Under the pieces are notes generated by a model. It saw only the letters and a program-made list of their open reading frames with translations. It made no database searches and was not told the DNA's origin. The translations under genes and the position numbers were made by a program. Shown here piece by piece: positions 21,543-32,539 of a DNA stretch of 64,000 nucleotides. Position 1 is the first letter of the stretch; each line of letters starts with the position of its first letter. Source of the DNA: Diplolepis rosae (lineage: Eukaryota > Arthropoda > Insecta > Hymenoptera > Diplolepididae); assembly GCA_030998225.1 (NCBI GenBank), contig JAPYXD010000701.1, forward strand, positions 8,726,501 through 8,790,500. Reading direction: 5' to 3'.

Positions 21543-22645
21543 CTACATAGGGTGAAAAGTCCGCGGCCTCATATATAGATTGCAAAACTATATCAAAATT
21601 TTTATGTTTATGGAGTAGTGCCAACCTTCACTAGCCTTCAATCAAAATTTTATGACATTTCGACAATTATTTTACAAGCTATAGTCATTAGAGTAACAAT
21701 ACGTTTGCTGATTGAGAAAAGATGGATTCAAAGGAATTTCGTGTTTTGATTGAACATTGCTTTTTAATGGGAAAAAATACTATTAAAGACAAGGAATAGC
21801 TTGATAAATGTTATGGTACATCTTCTCTATCAACAGAACGCGTGCGTAATATTTTATATGAACATTTGGGTATGTCAAAACTGTCTGCGCGATGGGTTGC
21901 GCGTTCTCTAACAATCGACCAGAAGTAGCAGTACGTTGATGATTCGGAGCGTGCTTTGGCGCTATTTCAGAGTAATCAAACGGAATTTTTGCGTCGATTC
22001 GTGACAAATGATGAAACATAAATCTATTATTACGCATCGGAATTCAATAGACAGTCTGCAGAATGGTTGCAAGCGGCTGAAAGCCGAATGAAAAGCCTAA
22101 AGACACAACGTTTGGCTGGCAAAGTTAAGGCCAATATTTTTTGGGACGCGCATGACATAATATTCATCGACTATTTGAAAAAAGGAAATACAATAACTGG
22201 CGAGTACTATGTTACATTATTGGACAAATTGGACAAGGGAAAAACGACCGCATTTGGGAACGGAAAAAACCGTGTTACATCATGACAACGCACCAGCGCA
22301 CTCATCCATAAATGCGATGGTGGAATTGGATTCTTTGGGTTATGAACTGCTCCGTCGCCCACCGTATTCTCAAGACCTGGCCCTTAGAGATTATTATTTG
22401 TTTCCTAATTTGAAAAGATGGCTCAAGGGAAAGAGATTTCACACCAATGAGGAGGTCATATCGGTAACGGAAACCTATTTTGCAAAGTTTGATAAATCGT
22501 ATTATTCCAAGGGTATCAAAATATTAGAAAACTATTGGAAGAAGTGCAATTCGCTTCAAGGAGATTATGTTGAAAAATAAAAATAATTTCACATGCAAAA
22601 ATTGGTTTTTAAATTGGTAGGCCGCAGACTTTTCATATCATGTAG
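21543..22645 (+). mobile_element. mariner element, internally deleted
   Basis: Imperfect inverted ends CTACATAGGGTGAAAAGTCC (21543) and the complement of the right end (AGACTTTTCATATCATGTAG, ending 22645) are flanked by TA at 21541-21542 and 22646-22647. The element is 1103 bp, shorter than a full mariner, because part of the DNA-binding region is gone. Confidence 0.85.
21722..22580 (+). pseudogene. mariner transposase (mellifera-like), degenerate
   Basis: The start MDSKEFRVLIEHCFLMGKNT at ATG 21722 is typical of the mellifera subfamily. A deletion joins GTSSLS directly to TERVRNIL, removing the second half of the first helix-turn-helix and most of the linker. Two in-frame stops follow. The first catalytic region reads FLRRFVTNDET and then stop (about 21990-22022). 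The second Asp is in LHHDNAPAHSS and the third in LALRDYYLF, both kept. The C-terminus LQGDYVEK is intact to the stop at 22580. It needs several repairs to be active. Confidence 0.9.
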
Positions 22646-24641
22646 TATACCATCTATTCAAAACAAAATTCTATAGAATTTTTAGCAAATTTATTGGTTT
22701 TTATAGCATATTTTTTGAATGAATGATACTCTGGTCAATTTAGAATAGAATCAATCACAATAATAAATAGATTCCATGGGTAATATTGAATAATTATTAC
22801 TTGAAGAAAATTTGGGATGCAATAAAGGACTTGCTAAGACAGGTCCCGTGACTTTTCTTCAGATTGATCACTTGACCAATATGGTACATTTACTTTCAAA
22901 AAATAGTTAGAAAAGTTAAATTTATTTATTTTTCGGTCCCACTCAGAACAGAAGTTATTCTGCATTAAAGTCTACAGACAGTGAAACCAAAGCTTCATGG
23001 CATTGCAGAAACCCACATGAATAGATATATGATCTGTGACAATTGGACACAATACGAAAAATATACTATAAAGTATGATGTTTATCTCTCTTTAAAAATG
23101 TAATGCTTTGCATGATTACAGCACTTCTACGCAATGTTTGGGAATTGCGAGGAAAATCATATGTTAGCACAGAAGGCCATAGGCTACTCAAATTTCATCA
23201 ATGGATAAATGTGCCTGATTTCGGAGTTAATTAAAAATTTTAAAGTCGTGTCCCTAATTTCACGATTCAATGCCCACGGCTGACATTGGTAGGTGTGGAA
23301 AGTACGTGCATCTACCTAAGTCAAAGTTCTTCCGAGTTTTCATTAGATTCATGCGTTGGATAAACACCATATTAAAAGAAAAACTGTGCATCAAAAATTG
23401 TGAAAGTGTTTATCAAAAAAATTTCGAGACCATCACTCCTTATTGAAGTACACTTTTCTATGCTTCCGGAAATACAACAGTATGTTAGGCCTAGTAACTT
23501 TGCGATGGATGAAGTGAATATCGCACTGCGCACGAAAGTTATGTACAATTTAGTTCTAAATAGCCTCGACCATTACCTGCGGCTGTAACAATTGCGCGCA
23601 TCAAGATGGGACCAAATTTTCCACCAACTTTGCTGTATTTCGGCATAAGAAAATTATAATAATGTACCTCAAAAACTAATGGGCCGTAAACAGGAATAAA
23701 TAAAAAATATGTATACAATTTCCTTTTCTTCAACAACTATTGGTTGAACAACCAAATTTATCAAACAAAAAGTTTTATTTCTTTAGAATCATTTTTGTCC
23801 GAAACTTGTTTCCATAAAGTTTGGGTTTTTTGAAGTAATAAATATTTTATCTTGTCTCAAATGCCTAAAAAAAGCAATGTGTGTTCATTTTCCATTGAAT
23901 AAAAAATAATAGAAATATACTTCAACTTGTATGTAGAATGTAGGAAAGAAGTTTGAAATGTAAGCCTCTCATTTATTTTTGAACTTTTCTTTTTTGCGAA
24001 AAATAACATTTTCTGTGGAAATGGAAATTGTGGAAATTTTTTATAATTTAATTTGAACTAAAGTTTAGAGAACAAAAGAAAAATATTTTTTAATTAATGC
24101 ATAAAAATAAAAGCGTATAGTGTTTGTTATTAAAATTACATCAATTTCACCTTCTACTACAAATATTAGAGGAAAATATTTCAACAGAGACACATTTAGC
24201 AGATGTTTTATATTTGCCTTTTGGTAATTTAGTATCAAAATAGCGGTCGATTTATCTCCGACAAGAAGAGTCAGGAAGATAAATACCATCAAGGATACAT
24301 TCTGGAAGCTGAGATGGTCTTTAGAAGGTGAGTATCGAACGGTCCAAAGTGGAAGTTACCTTCGAGTTTAGATCAGAAAATCTCAATCTTACGACCGATG
24401 TTTTTCAAACTCATCACAAGTTTTTTCGATCATCTGTCTGCCATCAATTTCGTTTTCTTCTTCCCTCAGGTCAACATGATCCTATCTATGATTTCGATTT
24501 TTTTCATTCCACAGAAATTTCTCCATGAATATCTAGACGTACATCGTGCGTACTATACACATAGTACTATACACAATTACACTTTTCTGCTCAATTTGAC
24601 TTTCCGGTCTTTATACAAAGAATGACGCTGCTCTCTAAACC

Positions 24642-24777
24642 TGAATCAGTGAACGGCCACTGATTCGCAGTGACTATTCACTGATGGCAGCAGTTATAAG
24701 GCTTTCACTGAGAATCAGTGAAATTCGACTGATGAATCAGTGAAATAGATTGAATTCACTTATTGAATCAGTGAAAT
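24642..24777. repeat. Cluster of AATCAGTGAA motifs in both orientations
   Basis: Within 136 bp the motif AATCAGTGAA or its complement TTCACTGATT, or close variants, occurs about ten times, some as abutting inverted pairs (TTCACTGAGAATCAGTGAA). A further copy (TTCACTGATTGATTC) lies about 200 bp downstream at 24966. The dense mixture of orientations makes several alternative small hairpins possible. Confidence 0.7.
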
Positions 24778-24928
24778 GTTCAGGTGGAAATAATAAAACC
24801 AGCAACATATTTTAACGATCGATAAACTCGTTTATTTTAAGTTAAACAACTTAAAAAGAAATTACGTAATTATTATTATATATTGTAATTATTATTGTGT
24901 ATAATTATATTTTGTAACGTCTAGATGA

Positions 24929-24956
24929 AACTTTTGAATTCGCGAATTCAAAAGTT
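24929..24956. repeat. Perfect 28-bp palindrome
   Basis: The half-site AACTTTTGAATTCG is followed directly by its exact reverse complement with no spacer. It would extrude as a cruciform or could bind a dimeric protein. Confidence 0.9.
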
Positions 24957-25089
24957 ATGTTCACGTGGCGCGTTCACTGATTGATTCTACTGGAATTATA
25001 GTTTTGCAGATTATATCCTTTCTATCAATAGCTTATGATATGTTTTGAAATTGAAAAAAAACACTGAATATTCATTCGGAATTGATCGA

Positions 25090-25773
25090 AATCTTTTTTA
25101 TTATATTGGATATTCTATGCCATTTATGATTTAAACAATATATCGGCCAAATGTCCCCCGAGACTTGAGCCAAAAATGCGACTCATCAGAAAAGATGATT
25201 TTTTGATGAAAATTGGGATCATTTTCAATTGATTCCAGAGCCCAATCCGCGAACTCCCGACGCAAACGATGGTCATTAGGCTTCAGTTCTTGGGCCAGAA
25301 TCATCTTATAGGGATGCAGGCCAAGATCCAATCGCAAAATACGCCAGGTAGTCATCCTGGACAGGCCCAATTCCTGAGATCGGCGTGGCACGGACAATTC
25401 ACGGTTTTCCTCGATACTGGCCTGTACGGCGGCTATATTCTGTGTAGAACGTGCGGTACGCATACGATTTTTAGGCTTAGTATCCAATAGAGTAAATTCA
25501 CTCTCCAACTTATCGATTATTCGACGAATTGAGAGCGCGGATGGAGCAGAATGACGACCATATTTTGCACGATATGCTCTTTCAACACCGACAAAACTTC
25601 TCGAATTTTGATAAAATAATTGGACAATTTCCAAACGTTGTGGAAGCGTGAAACTACTCATGATTAAATGGCAAACCTTACTGATCACAACTGACAGCAG
25701 ACGTCAAAAATTTCAGTTCAAATGAGCCCGATAGGGACATTCAAAATCATATCACCCCTATTGGGAAACCCTT
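25090..25773 (-). mobile_element. rosa-like (DD41D) element, 3'-truncated
   Basis: The right end is the 5' terminus on the minus strand: AAGGGTTTCCCAATAGGGG read inward from 25773, next to TA at 25774-25775. It is close to the end of the complete copy at 39552 (AAGGGTTTTCCAATAGGGG). The matching terminus is not found on the left, where the transposase breaks off soon after its first catalytic region. Confidence 0.75.
25131..25661 (-). pseudogene. DD41D (rosa-like) mariner transposase, N-terminal half
   Basis: The frame is open for 176 residues from MSSFTLPQRLEIVQLFYQNS. An upstream in-frame Met exists, but this one matches the start of the copies at 39664 and 32425. The N-terminal helix-turn-helix (RSFVGVERAYRAKYGRHSAP) is followed by a second one (LGLSRMTTWRILRLDLGLHP) and the first catalytic Asp in KIIFSDESHFWLKSRGTFG. 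The sequence then stops, and the second and third Asp are missing. The long open frame suggests this is younger than most copies here. It could still bind DNA but cannot transpose. Confidence 0.85.
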
Positions 25774-25775
25774 TA

Positions 25776-26154
25776 TTTCTTAAGGACTTCAAAACAGTGA
25801 ATATAATTTACCATCGTCTTTCTAAAAGTTAAGTTCATCACGTAGTGTTAAGATGATGCCGCTTAAGATATATTGAAAGTAGAGTGTCACGCATCACGGA
25901 GTTTCATTACTCATATGCAAATTCACTCGGTCCTGAATTTATGATGTGCGTGCTCCATTTCAAGATAAGCTCGCCCATCTTTCTTCTCTTATTTCACTTC
26001 TTTGGAGTTCTTTCGCTCTGAACTGGAGGAAAGGAAGTCGTATCTGCTGTCCACAAGCGTGCTAGGTTCTGATATTTATACGATGTGACAGACGCATGTC
26101 ATGACTGAAATATTCAATTTCAGGAATGCTAAATTCCTTCCAAACAATTACAAA
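25776..26154. other. Unassigned spacer
   Basis: No feature is seen between the rosa-like remnant and the pogo-like MITE. Confidence 0.3.
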
Positions 26155-26156
26155 TA

Positions 26157-26794
26157 CAGTAAAACCTATCGTAGCCGACACTCTCCTAACGAACATCCCA
26201 CTGACGCTTCACATTATTAGTCGAGAAATGTGCATGGTCAGGGTCGTCTTAAACACCGTCTTTGGAGGGTCCTCATATTTTTGTAAAACGTCTTAGTAAT
26301 TTTTTTTTGCAATGAATATTTTAAATGAAATAATAATTTAATTAATGATTATATTTGAATTATAAATTTTAATTACAATTTAACTTCGAAAAATTGGAGA
26401 ATTTTCATAACCAATTATATTTCAACTTATTAAGATCTTAAATATGTATGCACAGTCGTGCAACATAACCTCAACTGTCATCTATACATTTTCCACTAAA
26501 AGCACTAAGTATTCCTTATAGTTTTTTATCGACTGAATTTATCCATGAAATTTTTAAATTATCAACAAAAAAGACTGATTATTTTTCAAACTAACTCTTA
26601 CTCACCTTTTTGCACAAAAGTAAACACAAAAAATATGTACAAGCCGGTACACGTGTGTTACTAAACACAGGGGCACCTGTTGCCACAGCACTGAACCAAG
26701 GTAGTAATAAGTCCCTAGCAATTATCGCATGTCATTGGTACCCATCGTAGCCGAACTTGTCTCCCATATGTGTCGGCTACAATAGGTTTTACTG
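26157..26794. mobile_element. pogo/Tigger-like MITE
   Basis: Ends CAGTAAAACCTATCGTAGCC (26157) and the complement of the right end (GGCTACAATAGGTTTTACTG, ending 26794) match at all but one of 20 positions. They are flanked by TA at 26155-26156 and 26795-26796. CAGT termini with a TA duplication are usual for pogo/Tigger elements of the Tc1-mariner superfamily. The 638-bp body is AT-rich and non-coding. Confidence 0.85.
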
Positions 26795-26796
26795 TA

Positions 26797-28221
26797 GCTT
26801 GAAAACTACGTACACATAATCTTACATGGAAAAAACAGTATAGTTGAAAGAACTATATTTTGGTCCTCAGAACCAGAAAATAATATGCATTACTCGATAC
26901 AAAACACAACGGATTCAAGGAATGTAAATGCAGCCCTCGCTTCGTTCAGGATGCAAACTTCATACTCGTTGCAATCGCTGTGTTTCATCCCTTGTAATAC
27001 AATATACTATTATATTTTCGAAATAAAAATTTGATCCTTTTCGCAGATTATAAATAAAATTTTTGAAGTTTGAAAAATTTGTAGGGATATATTGTACATT
27101 TTCTCAGAGTGCATGGGTAAATCTTAGAGTCGTATGCATGCGAAGTAATGTATAGGTCGCGCGACAAACTGGTATAGTTGTCTCACCTATACCGCATGGG
27201 TCGAGACACTATATACCAGTATAGAAGGTTTAACAACAATACTTCTATCCTTGCATAGACAAAATTATAATGGTACGGCGGCAAATTACGCATTTTAGTG
27301 TGTCACACATTTAGTTTAGCTATAATACCAATATCGTATGGTCACGACAGGTATATAGTGAATATTAAAAAGGGGAAAGCTTAGGGAAAGATAAATGAAA
27401 TTCATTTGAAGTAATAATTTGAAAAATTATTGGTGGCACTTTGAACTATTGTATTTCAAAAACTACCAAGTTTTAAAAAATTATACAAATTACTTTTGAG
27501 GATAAATATCTTCAAGATTCAATGAAGGGTTTTGTGTAAAATTATACTTTTCCAGCACTTCCCATTCAGGGGAACAGGGAATACTCGATTATTTCTGGTT
27601 GGAGTTTGATCATTTTTCGTTTTTTTTCAGAAGTATTAAGGAAAGGGCCCCTAGAGATCGATACCATAGATTATAAAATGACGTCTCACATTTTCGCTTT
27701 TCTAGAGGCAGAAGGATATATGTTGGAGAAGCGCCGAACTCTAAGTGCTGCCTATAGTGGATACTGTTGGGGAATCGTGACTTCGTTTTAAATTCTCTCG
27801 GCGCAGGTAATGTCGTTTCGAAGAAAAATCGCCCTTTGCACGAACAATAAGAAGGTTGGGGCCGGTGAAAGAGGGAGAGATGAAACATAAAAAGACACAT
27901 TCCACTGCATTCACCTCGATCGATTTCATCGTTTTCGTCCAATTTTTCCTACCGATTTATAAGATCTTTTGGCTTTTATACCATCTTCATAATTGCATTA
28001 CAAAAAACTAAAACGAATTGCTAAAGTTGTGGAAGTTCAGGGTAGTTTTTTATTTCTTATGTAATTGTCTACAAACACTTAATAACGGGTTGCTATTATT
28101 ACAATTAAAATTTTTATGTTTCGACAGAAAATTCGATATGTTCTTAAAACCATAGATCACAAAAATTATTATGATTATTCCTATTTGTAGGACGAACTAA
28201 CCTATGTGTTATTACATGCAC
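26797..28221. other. Unassigned DNA with a small hairpin
   Basis: No gene is recognised. CTGGTATAGTTGTCTC (27169-27184) pairs with GAGACACTATATACCAG (27203-27219) around an 18-bp loop that itself contains CTATACC. CTATACC-like motifs recur nearby, to about 27360. The 110-residue minus frame at 27610-27942 is open but has no recognisable domain. Confidence 0.4.
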
Positions 28222-29010
28222 GAGGGCGGTATGATAAGCTCCCGTGTTAGGAAAGGAAATAAAATGAATTTTTTTCTTTTACTTATTCATCAACTTAGTC
28301 TTCTTCAGCTCGATGCACTTGGTCCAGCGATGTTCCAACTTCTTCAAGCCATCTGAAAAGTGTGATTTGTTGAACTCTGCAAAATAGGCCTCTGTTTCGG
28401 CACAAAACATTGCAAAAAGACTTTCGGATTGCGCTCAAACATGTCTAAACAGTGCTACGAAATCATCATCCGATTCTGTTTTCATTGCATTATGGATGGC
28501 CTGGATGCTCTTCATCAAGAATGGATGTTCGACCACGCTTGAATTCATTGAAACAATATCTGATAGTAGTCATGAAAAGTGTATGGTCCTTATAAACGGG
28601 ACGCAACTTCTCTTTGATTTCACTGATCGATATTGCTCTTTTTCCATGGTTCTCCAAAAAAACAAACTTGCGAACTTTCAACAGCTGTCGAAACAAAACT
28701 ATTCAATCGATGTGTCTGAGATTTTTACAGGCGTCATTCGAAAGATGGCGGTGATTGATCATATATATATTTCGGCTCAGTGACGCTACTAGTCATCAAA
28801 CATGAATACTCATTAGACTGCTCTCGCATATTGAAATAATGTTTGATTTTCGCTTCGAAAATTCAAATGGCTTAATACAATGTAACGTGATGCTGTTGTT
28901 TAGCCATTTTATGCCACTAACCATATATTTCACTACGCGTTTCGAGAAAAATCTATGTGCTCCTAAATGGTAACATGTACTTTTTGGTTGCCCCTCTCTG
29001 AATACCGTTT
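28222..29010 (-). mobile_element. mariner element reduced to ends, N- and C-terminus
   Basis: The left end GAGGGCGGTATGATAAGCTC and the right end GAGGGGCAACCAAAAAGTAC (read inward on the minus strand) are related but imperfect TIRs. On the minus strand the sequence runs from the transposase N-terminal helix-turn-helix straight into its C-terminus. Exact borders are approximate. Confidence 0.6.
28285..28740 (-). pseudogene. mariner transposase lacking the catalytic domain
   Basis: The N-terminal part reads VRKFVFLENHGKRAISISEI, then YKDHTLFMTTIRYCFNEFKR, then GRTSILDEEHPGHP. It is followed within about 60 residues by a mariner C-terminus (AYFAEFNKSHFSDGLKKLEH, then RWTKCIELKK). Nothing of the DDE core lies between, so one large internal deletion removed it. 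Short frame breaks also exist near the start. What is left is a DNA-binding domain plus a tail. Confidence 0.75.
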
Positions 29011-29577
29011 TCTACTAGTCCTTAGTGGTATTTGAACTATCATCGTGCGGCTCTCCTTGCAAGAGAAAAGCATCTTACATTTATGACAATGATTAGAACT
29101 TATTTTGAATCGTCAATGGGCTTGACAAAGTATCACGTGTTCTTGTATTCTGAACATTTGTTGAGTTCGATTCAATATTTAGTATGCGTTGCAAAAAAAG
29201 AAATTTAGCTTCAACTAATACATTTTAATATTCTGATGTGCTTTTAAGCGCATGTACCACATCGATTAAAAAACTACTGGGTTTAGTTTCCGCAACCTTT
29301 TTTCGAAAATAACTGATAATTATTTCTTGTTGAAATTTTTGGCATGATAAAAGACCTGCTGAAACAGTTCCCATGAGTTCTTTTTAAAAAAATCAATCTA
29401 AAAGAAGTCACGAAACCTTGGCCAAGATAGAACATGCTCTTAAGTGCTAAATATATCCTTACGCCTATATTGCTAAGTATATATTATTCGAATTGTTAAA
29501 ATTTATTTATTTTTGAATTAAATTTTCATTAGCACTATCTTTGTATCATTGAGTAATTGAAATTTTGCATAATAATT
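29011..29577. other. Unassigned DNA with a dispersed-repeat fragment
   Basis: About 29320-29520 resembles 22790-22930, as noted there. No coding signal. Confidence 0.3.
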
Positions 29578-29930
29578 TGGGCATGTGAAAGCTAACCGCA
29601 AAATAGGTGCCGCGTTTGCTAACAATCGAACAAAAATGCCAACGAATTCGTGATTCACAGAGTTGTTTGGACCTTTCTAACGACAATTCAAGCGATTTTT
29701 TGCACCATTTGGAGATCATTGATGAAACATGGATCCACCAGTACACACCAGAATCGAAACAACAAGTAACACAGTGGGCAAAGCCCGGTGGAACTGCATC
29801 AAATCGATCAAAGACACAACAATCGAGTGGAAAGGTTATGGCATCTGTTTTTTGGGATTCCAGCGGCATATTGTTCATCGACTATTTTGAAAAAGAAAAA
29901 ACAATCAACAGCGACTATTAGCGTTTTTTT
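29578..29930 (+). pseudogene. mariner transposase middle fragment
   Basis: The plus strand reads PRLLTIEQKCQRIRDSQSCL, then the first catalytic region IIDETWIHQYTPESKQQ, then SGKVMASVFWDSSGILFIDY and FEKEKTINSDY, where it ends. This is the mellifera/capitata-type core up to just before the second Asp. Neither ends nor N-terminus are present. Confidence 0.8.
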
Positions 29931-30145
29931 TTCAAAGGAAACTAACAATCCCAAATAAATGCTATTATCTAAAATATTTGTTGACACTTTTTTATTGTAG
30001 AAAAAGTTCCAGCTGCTCTATCACACCGTTTGCCTCTATGTTTTGCGCAGAATCTATTGACTGGTGGGAATGATAATTATTCTACGATTTTATGAATAAA
30101 ATACTACATTTATACCAAATTTAGCATTTGCAACATTCAAGCATT

Positions 30146-30790
30146 AAGTTTAGACATTTTTAATCGTAATCCAAGCGATTTTTTGCGCCGATTAGTAACC
30201 ATTGATGAAACATGGATCCAAAACTACACATCAGAATCGAAACAATAAGCAAAAAAGTGGGTAGGACCCGGTGGAACTCCATTAAACCGAGCAAAGACAC
30301 AACAATCAGCTGGAAAGGTTATGGCATCTGTTTTTTGGGATTCCAGCGGCATATTGTTATCGACTATTTGGAAGAAGCAAAAACAATCAAACGCGACTAT
30401 TACTGTGCATTATTGGACAAATTTCAAGAGGAAATCACGAGAAAACAGCCTTATTTGTTGAAGAAGAGATGCATCTTTTTGAAAGATAATGCACCAGTTC
30501 ACAAATCGATAAAAACGATGGCAAAAATCAATGAATTAAGTTTCGAATTGCTTCCCCACCCACCTTATTCTCCAGATCTGGCGCTGAGCGACTTTTATCT
30601 GATCCAAAACTTGAAGAGATGGCTCTAGGGATAGAGATATTCATCAAATGAAGAGGTTAAATGAGAAACCAATGGCTATTTTGGAGACGTTGACAAATCG
30701 TATTACAAGAGAGGCATCAAGATATTAAAAGATCGTTGGACTATGTAAGTGTATCGAGCTGAAAGGAGATGATGTTCTCTTGAATAGTTG
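30146..30790 (+). pseudogene. mariner transposase C-terminal half, same family as 29578-29930
   Basis: It repeats the first catalytic region (VTIDETWIQNYTSESKQ, then stop) and goes on to the second Asp in FLKDNAPVHKS, the third in LALSDFYLIQNLKRWL, and a degenerate C-terminus around 30700-30780. The first 180 bp duplicate the fragment at 29685-29930. The two are separate, overlapping pieces, not one gene. Several stops and shifts. Confidence 0.8.
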
Positions 30791-30800
30791 ATTACAAGAT

Positions 30801-31611
30801 CTTTACTCAATGGAATAACTTATGTTTGTTTGTAATCACTCTAGCAATTAACATAACTTTCAAGTTTAAATGAAGAATTCGGGTGTGTTTTTGTTAATTT
30901 ATATGTAAGATACTTTATGCATCTTACTTTTACAATAAAATAAATTCCAATATATTTTTTTATTCTAAACCGTATGTTTTTCACTTTTGAAAAAATTGAT
31001 CTGATGAGGACGTACTAAATGGATGTTGCCGGGGCTGAAAATCTGTGGCAAAAAAAGGATTAAATAATATGAATGATAAGGGAAAACCAATCAAATAATC
31101 TAGAAAATATTTAACAGCTAATAGAAAGCAAAAATATGGACTATGAGTAACATTAAAATTGACATTACAATCATTTTAGTATTTTTCATTACTGAAATAT
31201 TATAAAATTAGCTAGTGATTAATAATAAAGTGCAATCAGTGGAAAATCATTTTGCAAGCTAACATGTCGAAAATCAGTAAAGCGCTCAATATTCAAGGCC
31301 GGTAAATTGGATTTCTAAAAGCATTTCAGTGCATTTTGCTTAATAGCCGTGCACGAATAATCCACAGCAGGCTGATAAATAATTTCCCTTGAAAGCTTTT
31401 CCAGCTTATTCGTCATGTGTGAACGGGGTTAAGCTTCGCGAACGTAGAAAGATTGGTTTTATGAGCGTATTTAAGTTATTATTTCGTGGAAACATAATTT
31501 CATGTAACTTTTTACAATTATTAGGACGAAGGAAAATATTTTCGTTAAGGAGTTAAATACCTTTTTCTGGCTCAAAAAATCAAAAAAATTTGTATTGCTT
31601 ATTTTTAAAGT
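30801..31611. other. Unassigned AT-rich DNA
   Basis: No feature recognised. Confidence 0.3.
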
Positions 31612-31613
31612 AA

Positions 31614-32537
31614 AGGGTGATCAATTTAGAGGTATAGGATTTTAAATTGACATAAAACAACGAAAATTCAAATTGGTAGCGCAATCTTTTTTATTTTTGT
31701 GTAGAACCCTTCACGACATTTATTTTTTAAAGATAACCCCTTTCAAATGTTGGTCGCAACTGCGCTTTAATTCGTTCATCCGTAAACACCAATTTTGAAT
31801 GACTCGCTCGAGGACTTCGGTCGGTATCTCGCTAATAACTTCAGTAATGTTGGCTTCCAATGCCTCAATAGTAGCTGGTTTATCCAACAAAACATTTAGA
31901 CTTCACATACCCCCACAAATAAAAGTCCAAAGGTGTGATATCACACGATCTTGGAGGCCAATTCACCGGTCCGAGACGAGAGATAAATTGCTCACCAAAA
32001 CGACTACGCAGTAAATCCATTGTTTCACGGACTGTATGACATGTAGCGCCGTCTTGTTGGAATCAAATGTCGTGGAGATTACGGGCTTCAATTTCCGGAA
32101 TCAAAAATCGCCCAAGTGGTGCCATAAGATAGGCCAAGTTGTTGAGATCGGCGCCGAATCGATTCTTCCGGGTCTTCGGCAAAACTCTCATTTACAGCCG
32201 CAATATTCTCTACAGTTCGGGCTGTACGTGGTCTAATCGGTCATCACCCAATAATGTTAAATTATTCTCGAGTTTGCCGATGGTATGCCGAATAGTGCGT
32301 TCGGTAGGACGATTATGTACACCATAAATTGGCCTGAGCGCGCGATAAACACTTTTCACAGAGCGTCTATTTTCGTAATATAATTGTACGATTTGTAAAC
32401 GTTGTTGAGGCGTAAGTCTTTCCATGATGAAATGTCAATAAAAACTGAATAAAATTGTGTATTTAGTTTGACAGTAGTTACGCGTGACATGTCAATAAAA
32501 CCCTATTGGAAAAAGTACCTCCAATTTGATCACACTT
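31614..32537 (-). mobile_element. rosa-like (DD41D) element, internally deleted
   Basis: Ends AAGGGTGATCAATTTAGAGG (31614) and the complement of the right end (CCTCCAATTTGATCACACTT, ending 32537) are flanked by TA (31612-31613, 32538-32539). The TIR differs from that of the copy at 39552, so it is a different subfamily. Length 924 bp. Confidence 0.85.
31740..32425 (-). pseudogene. DD41D transposase lacking the first catalytic Asp
   Basis: It starts MERLTPQQRLQIVQLYYENR at 32425, and the helix-turn-helix continues (ERTIRHTIGKLENNLTLLGD) before a shift. A second helix-turn-helix can be traced (RRRSQQLGLSYGTTWAI). The segment with the first Asp is deleted. The second Asp (FQQDGATCHTVRETMDLL) and the third (PPRSCDITPLDFYLWGYVK) follow, 41 residues apart. 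Stops in the C-terminal part. Inactive. Confidence 0.85.
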
Positions 32538-32539
32538 TA

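Larger units (their letters stand above)
22648..25088. other. Unassigned AT-rich DNA with short repeats
   Basis: No gene is recognised. About 22790-22930 resembles 29320-29520 (GGACTTGCTAAGACAGGTCC against AGACCTGCTGAAACAGTTCC, and a shared AAATTTATTTATTTTT), so it is a fragment of a dispersed repeat. Frames such as 23400-23588 and 24328-24625 show no recognisable domain. Two short repeat features near the right end are listed separately. Confidence 0.35.

Noticed and set aside
27610..27942. 110-residue minus frame
   Set aside because: No domain, and overlapping frames on both strands. No splice context.
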